From assembly GCA_003135055.1 (NCBI GenBank), contig PLDF01000151.1, positions 1 to 64,000 on the forward strand: DNA of 64,000 nt, written 5' to 3'. The stretch is from Bryobacterales bacterium (lineage in GTDB: Bacteria; Acidobacteriota; Terriglobia; Bryobacterales; Bryobacteraceae). Under the pieces are notes generated by a model. That model worked only from the letters and a program-made list of their open reading frames with translations. It did not search any database and had not been told where the DNA came from. The position numbers and the translations under genes were made by a program. The first letter of the stretch is position 1, and each line of letters begins with the position of its first letter. Positions 61,150 to 64,000 of this stretch are shown piece by piece.

Positions 61150-61231
61150 GACGCAGAGACGCAGAGCCAACGCAGAGAAGACATTGAATGGTTTTATCCC
61201 TCCGATCTCTGCGCCTCAGCGTCTCTGCGTC
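61150..61231. repeat. 13-bp inverted repeat between kinase and regulator genes
   Basis: GACGCAGAGACGC (61150-61162) and GCGTCTCTGCGTC (61219-61231) are perfect complements separated by 56 bp, within CTCTGCG-rich sequence typical of repeat-derived intergenic DNA. It could lower read-through from the kinase to the regulator gene. Confidence 0.7.
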
Positions 61232-61243
61232 AAAAACCCTCTC

Positions 61244-62998
61244 TCAACCCAAGTCGATGCGGAACGTGGACCCCTTGCCCGGCTCGCTCTCCACCGAGAT
61301 GCGGCCCTTGTGGTCGCTGATCACCGACTGCACGATAGCCAGGCCCAGCCCCGTGCCGTGCGTTTTGGTGGTGTAGTAGGGCGTGAAGAGGCGCGCGCAC
61401 TCTTCCGGCGTCAGGCCCTGCCCGGTGTCGGATACTTCCAGGCGCACGCCGGTTTCGTGAGCGGCGGTGCGGATGGTCAGCGCCCCGCCTTGCGGCATGG
61501 CGTCGATGGCGTTGAGCGCCAGGTTGCGTAGAACGCGTCCCAACTGCTCGTGGTCGCCCATGATTACCGGCAGATGCGGATCGAGCGCGGCGCGGACCGC
61601 AATGTGCGCCTGCGAGAGTTGCGGGCCGAGCAGCTTCACGGTGTCGGCGGCCAGATCGTTCAACTGAATTCGCTGCATTTCCGGCGCGGGCATCTTGGCG
61701 AAATCGCTGAAGCGCGAAATGATCTGCTTGAGATTCGTTAGCTCGGCGAGCAGCGTGGACGTGCCCTCACGGAAGACTTCATCGAATTGCTCGGGGTATT
61801 GATCGCGCGCGCGCTGCATGTTTTCCACGGTGATCTGCAAAGGGAAAAGCGGATTCTTCAATTCGTGCGCCAGACGCCGCGCCAACTCGCGCCACGCCGC
61901 CACGCGCTCGGATTGCACCAGCCGCTCGCGCTGCTCCACCAGCTCGTGCGTCATGCGGTTGAAGGCGCGCGCCAGTTGGCCAATCTCATCGCCGGTAGCG
62001 ACTTCCACCGTGGCGCCCCAATCGCCCGCGGCCACCTTTCCCGCGCTCTCGGCCAAGCGCCGCACCGGTCTGGTGATGCGCGCCGTGGCCCACCAGCTCA
62101 GCGCGATGCCCAGGAAAATGCCGCCGGAAGCCACCGCGATGCCGAGCTTGAGCAGGAACGCGTCCAATTCCACCAGATCGCGACGGGAACTCGCTACCAG
62201 CAGGACGCCCAACAAATCGTTATCCAATCCGGTACGCGGGAATGCGTGGATGGTCTCGGCATCGGCGCCGCTGCCAATCAATTCCGTTTCTTCGCGCTTG
62301 CGGCTCTTCACGCGTTCGATCAGCGGCCGCAATTTGGCGGCGTCGGGCGCCGGGCCGGATGCGTCGATCAAGTCGGCCGGCGCAAACTGCGGCTGCAGGT
62401 TGCGATAGAGCAGAGCGCGCATTCCGGTTGGAAGCACCAGCGCCGAAAGAAAGGCGTAGTCGAGTTGTTTGCCGCCAACGACGTATAGCAGGACCTGGTC
62501 TGCCGCCGTGACGGAGCCGACGGCGACCAGCGAGAGCGCAACTCCATCCGGCAATTCCTCGCGTTTCAGAAATGCGCCTGGGGTTTTCCAATCGGAACGC
62601 TGCGTGAGCCATTCTTCCTTGTATCCGAAGCGCTCCGGCCGTTCGGCCGAAGAAATAATCGTGCCATCGGCCGCCACAAGTTCCAGCAGATTGAGCCCTT
62701 GGGCCTTGGCCAGTTCGCGGGCTTCGGTCTCGCTGTAATACGGCGAGTGATCGGATTGCGCGGCGATGTGTACGGCGTTATCGGATTCGGACGCCGCGAT
62801 GCCGTTCACGGCGCGAACAATCTCTTGGCCGCTGCGGTCGTACTCTATGCCGAACTGCGCCACCAGGGCGTCCACGCGTTGCGATTCCAGCCGCTCAAAC
62901 CGGTATTGGATGCCCGCCGAGACCACCAGTTCCGCCAAACCGACCGATACCACGACCGCCACCGTAAAGATCAGCAGCAGGCGGGTGCGAAACGTCAT
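61244..62998 (-). CDS. NtrY/NtrB-type membrane sensor histidine kinase
   Basis: From the ATG at 62998 (ATGA overlap with the upstream gene) the protein has 584 aa. Two transmembrane helices (RLLLIFTVAVVVSVGLAELV near residue 5-25, and LGIAVASGGIFLGIALSWW near 280-300) enclose a ~250-residue periplasmic sensor. HAMP domain (RITRPVRRLAESAGKVAAGD), then HisKA with RRLAHELKNPLFPLQ, where the His is phosphorylated. The ATPase boxes are NLALNAIDAMP (N), VSDTGQGL (G1) and KTHGTGLGLAIV (G2). All are intact. It pairs with the NtrC-type regulator downstream. Confidence 0.94.
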   Translation of the reverse strand: MTFRTRLLLIFTVAVVVSVGLAELVVSAGIQYRFERLESQRVDALVAQFGIEYDRSGQEIVRAVNGIAASESDNAVHIAAQSDHSPYYSETEARELAKAQGLNLLELVAADGTIISSAERPERFGYKEEWLTQRSDWKTPGAFLKREELPDGVALSLVAVGSVTAADQVLLYVVGGKQLDYAFLSALVLPTGMRALLYRNLQPQFAPADLIDASGPAPDAAKLRPLIERVKSRKREETELIGSGADAETIHAFPRTGLDNDLLGVLLVASSRRDLVELDAFLLKLGIAVASGGIFLGIALSWWATARITRPVRRLAESAGKVAAGDWGATVEVATGDEIGQLARAFNRMTHELVEQRERLVQSERVAAWRELARRLAHELKNPLFPLQITVENMQRARDQYPEQFDEVFREGTSTLLAELTNLKQIISRFSDFAKMPAPEMQRIQLNDLAADTVKLLGPQLSQAHIAVRAALDPHLPVIMGDHEQLGRVLRNLALNAIDAMPQGGALTIRTAAHETGVRLEVSDTGQGLTPEECARLFTPYYTTKTHGTGLGLAIVQSVISDHKGRISVESEPGKGSTFRIDLG

Positions 62999-64000
62999 GG
63001 ATGGACGCTCTCTATCCACAGATCGCCGAACCGCCATTCGCCCAGCGGCGTAATCCCGGGGCCGCCCTTGACGCGCAACGCGGCGCCGTAAACGTCCGGC
63101 AGATGAAACAGCGGAACCACGCGGAAGCCCTCCAGCAGGCTGCGCTCGGCGGCGTAAAGCGCATCGGGCGTTTCGGCGCGCGGTGGGTCGGGCAAGCCGA
63201 ACGCGGCCGCCAAAGCCGCCAGCGCGCGCGATGGGTCCGCCGCCGCGATGCGCACCTCCATCAGGCGGATGTCCGCGGTTGTGCCCTGGGTCGCGCCCGG
63301 CGGCGGGATGTTGACAGTGAGGCCTGCGTCGCGCGCATTCAGGGCGATGCGGTCGGCGATCGTGCGCAGCCCCGGGTCGCTGACGCCCAGGCTCAGCGGG
63401 TGCGCGCCGGCGGCCAGCGCTCGCGCACGCGGCAGATCGAACGCTGCCGGAAAGAGAAATGCGTAGCCCGAAAGCCACTGCGGCAACAGCGCGCCTGAGA
63501 CCTCGCCTTGCCGCTGCAATAGCACTGTGAGAATGGCGGCGCGGTCCACCGCCAGCGCCAAGGCTTCCCGGACGCGGGCATCCTCGATGCGCCGGTTGAA
63601 GACCAGCGCGACCACGCGCACCGGCTGCGATTGCCAGGTCTTGCGGCCCGGCTGCTGGCGCCGGATTTCGTTGGGGCCCAGTTCCACAATATCCGTCTTG
63701 CCCAACTCGAGATCGATCGATTGATCGCGCAACGGACGCGCCAGTTGAATCTCCACGGAATCCACAAACGGCCGTCCGCCGGCCGCGTTTTCATCGGCTG
63801 CGTAAACGGCGCGATGTCCGCCTTCCCACAGGGCAATATTGAATGCGCGCGCCAGATCCGCCATGCCCGGTCCGGTTTGCGGCGGGTCGGCCGATTCGAA
63901 CGCGCCGTGCAGCTCCACGCGCAGCGTCCCGCCGTAGCGCGGACGGGTTGCGCCACCGGCCAGGGTCGCGCATAGCATCGCAACCACAGCTCCATGTACG
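62995..64000 (-). CDS. Shortened family-5 extracellular solute-binding protein (5' end may lie outside window)
   Basis: Signal-peptide-like start (VVAMLCATLAGGATRPRYGG; GTG at 63987), but the frame stays open to the window edge. GGTLRVELHGAFESADPPQT and the VFNRRIEDARVREALALAVD helix are hallmarks of SBP_bac_5 (oligopeptide/nickel binding). At about 330 aa it lacks ~150 residues of the usual middle (lobe I), jumping from residue ~55 to IDLELGKTDIVEL. It overlaps the sensor kinase (ATGA), so it is translationally coupled to a two-component system rather than to a transporter. A ligand-sensing partner for the kinase is a reasonable inference. Confidence 0.8.
   Translation of the reverse strand, partial: VHGAVVAMLCATLAGGATRPRYGGTLRVELHGAFESADPPQTGPGMADLARAFNIALWEGGHRAVYAADENAAGGRPFVDSVEIQLARPLRDQSIDLELGKTDIVELGPNEIRRQQPGRKTWQSQPVRVVALVFNRRIEDARVREALALAVDRAAILTVLLQRQGEVSGALLPQWLSGYAFLFPAAFDLPRARALAAGAHPLSLGVSDPGLRTIADRIALNARDAGLTVNIPPPGATQGTTADIRLMEVRIAAADPSRALAALAAAFGLPDPPRAETPDALYAAERSLLEGFRVVPLFHLPDVYGAALRVKGGPGITPLGEWRFGDLWIESVHP

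Overview
The window looks like a chromosome segment of an Acidobacteriota bacterium close to Candidatus Solibacter / Bryobacteraceae. The basis is high GC, a TIGR03435-type soil-associated protein, several Ser/Thr kinases fused to TPR or PD40 propellers (intact and decayed), an ECF sigma factor coupled to a kinase gene, a G1-type peptidase, a caspase/DUF4384 operon and many hairpin-rich dispersed intergenic repeats. This placement is inferred from gene families, not from a marker gene.

Layout. 1-5 kb: end of a TPR kinase, a TIGR03435 protein, fabI and an EgtD-like methyltransferase. 5.6-7.5 kb: a TadE/TadG pair. 8.3-14.5 kb: two zinc-ribbon AIM24 proteins and a zinc-ribbon SPFH protein, among decayed LysR, kinase and propeller genes. 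14.5-27.1 kb is the most interesting block. An ECF sigma/TPR-kinase pair is divergent from a small peptide gene that is translationally coupled to a secreted G1 peptidase. After an IS21 scar, the same promoter region is duplicated. It now heads an 86-aa peptide made of four near-perfect 20-aa repeats (VKAGGRSxNHNQSGLAVKSx), followed by an HlyD adaptor, an ABC exporter with a C39 peptidase domain, a second ABC exporter and a TPR protein. I read this as a peptide export/maturation system with a repeat-encoded, possibly multi-product precursor.

27-43 kb: a GT2-GtrA / methyltransferase / GMC oxidoreductase operon, several enzymes and small conserved proteins, a decaying higBA-like locus, tsaB overlapped by a DUF5060/apiosidase-like gene, a VTT membrane protein and a DUF420 protein. 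42-47.5 kb is accessory: three direct copies of a ~210-bp hairpin repeat bracket a VapBC-like and a HicBA module, followed by a kinase-propeller relic and a tRNA(Tyr)-like gene with a 19-nt insertion in its anticodon loop and its own terminator.

48-54 kb: a conserved acidobacterial protein, a YyaL-like thioredoxin-domain protein, tpx, a MurJ-family flippase and a secreted unknown. 54.3-58.2 kb: a DUF4384-DUF4384-caspase/PEGA/TPR operon. 58.2-59.6 kb: an Mrr-type restriction protein and a small acidic protein, flanked by a degenerate copy of the 3' end of the neighbouring ntrC-type gene. 59.7-64 kb: an operon of a shortened family-5 solute-binding protein, an NtrB/NtrY-type kinase and an NtrC-type regulator, running off the right edge.
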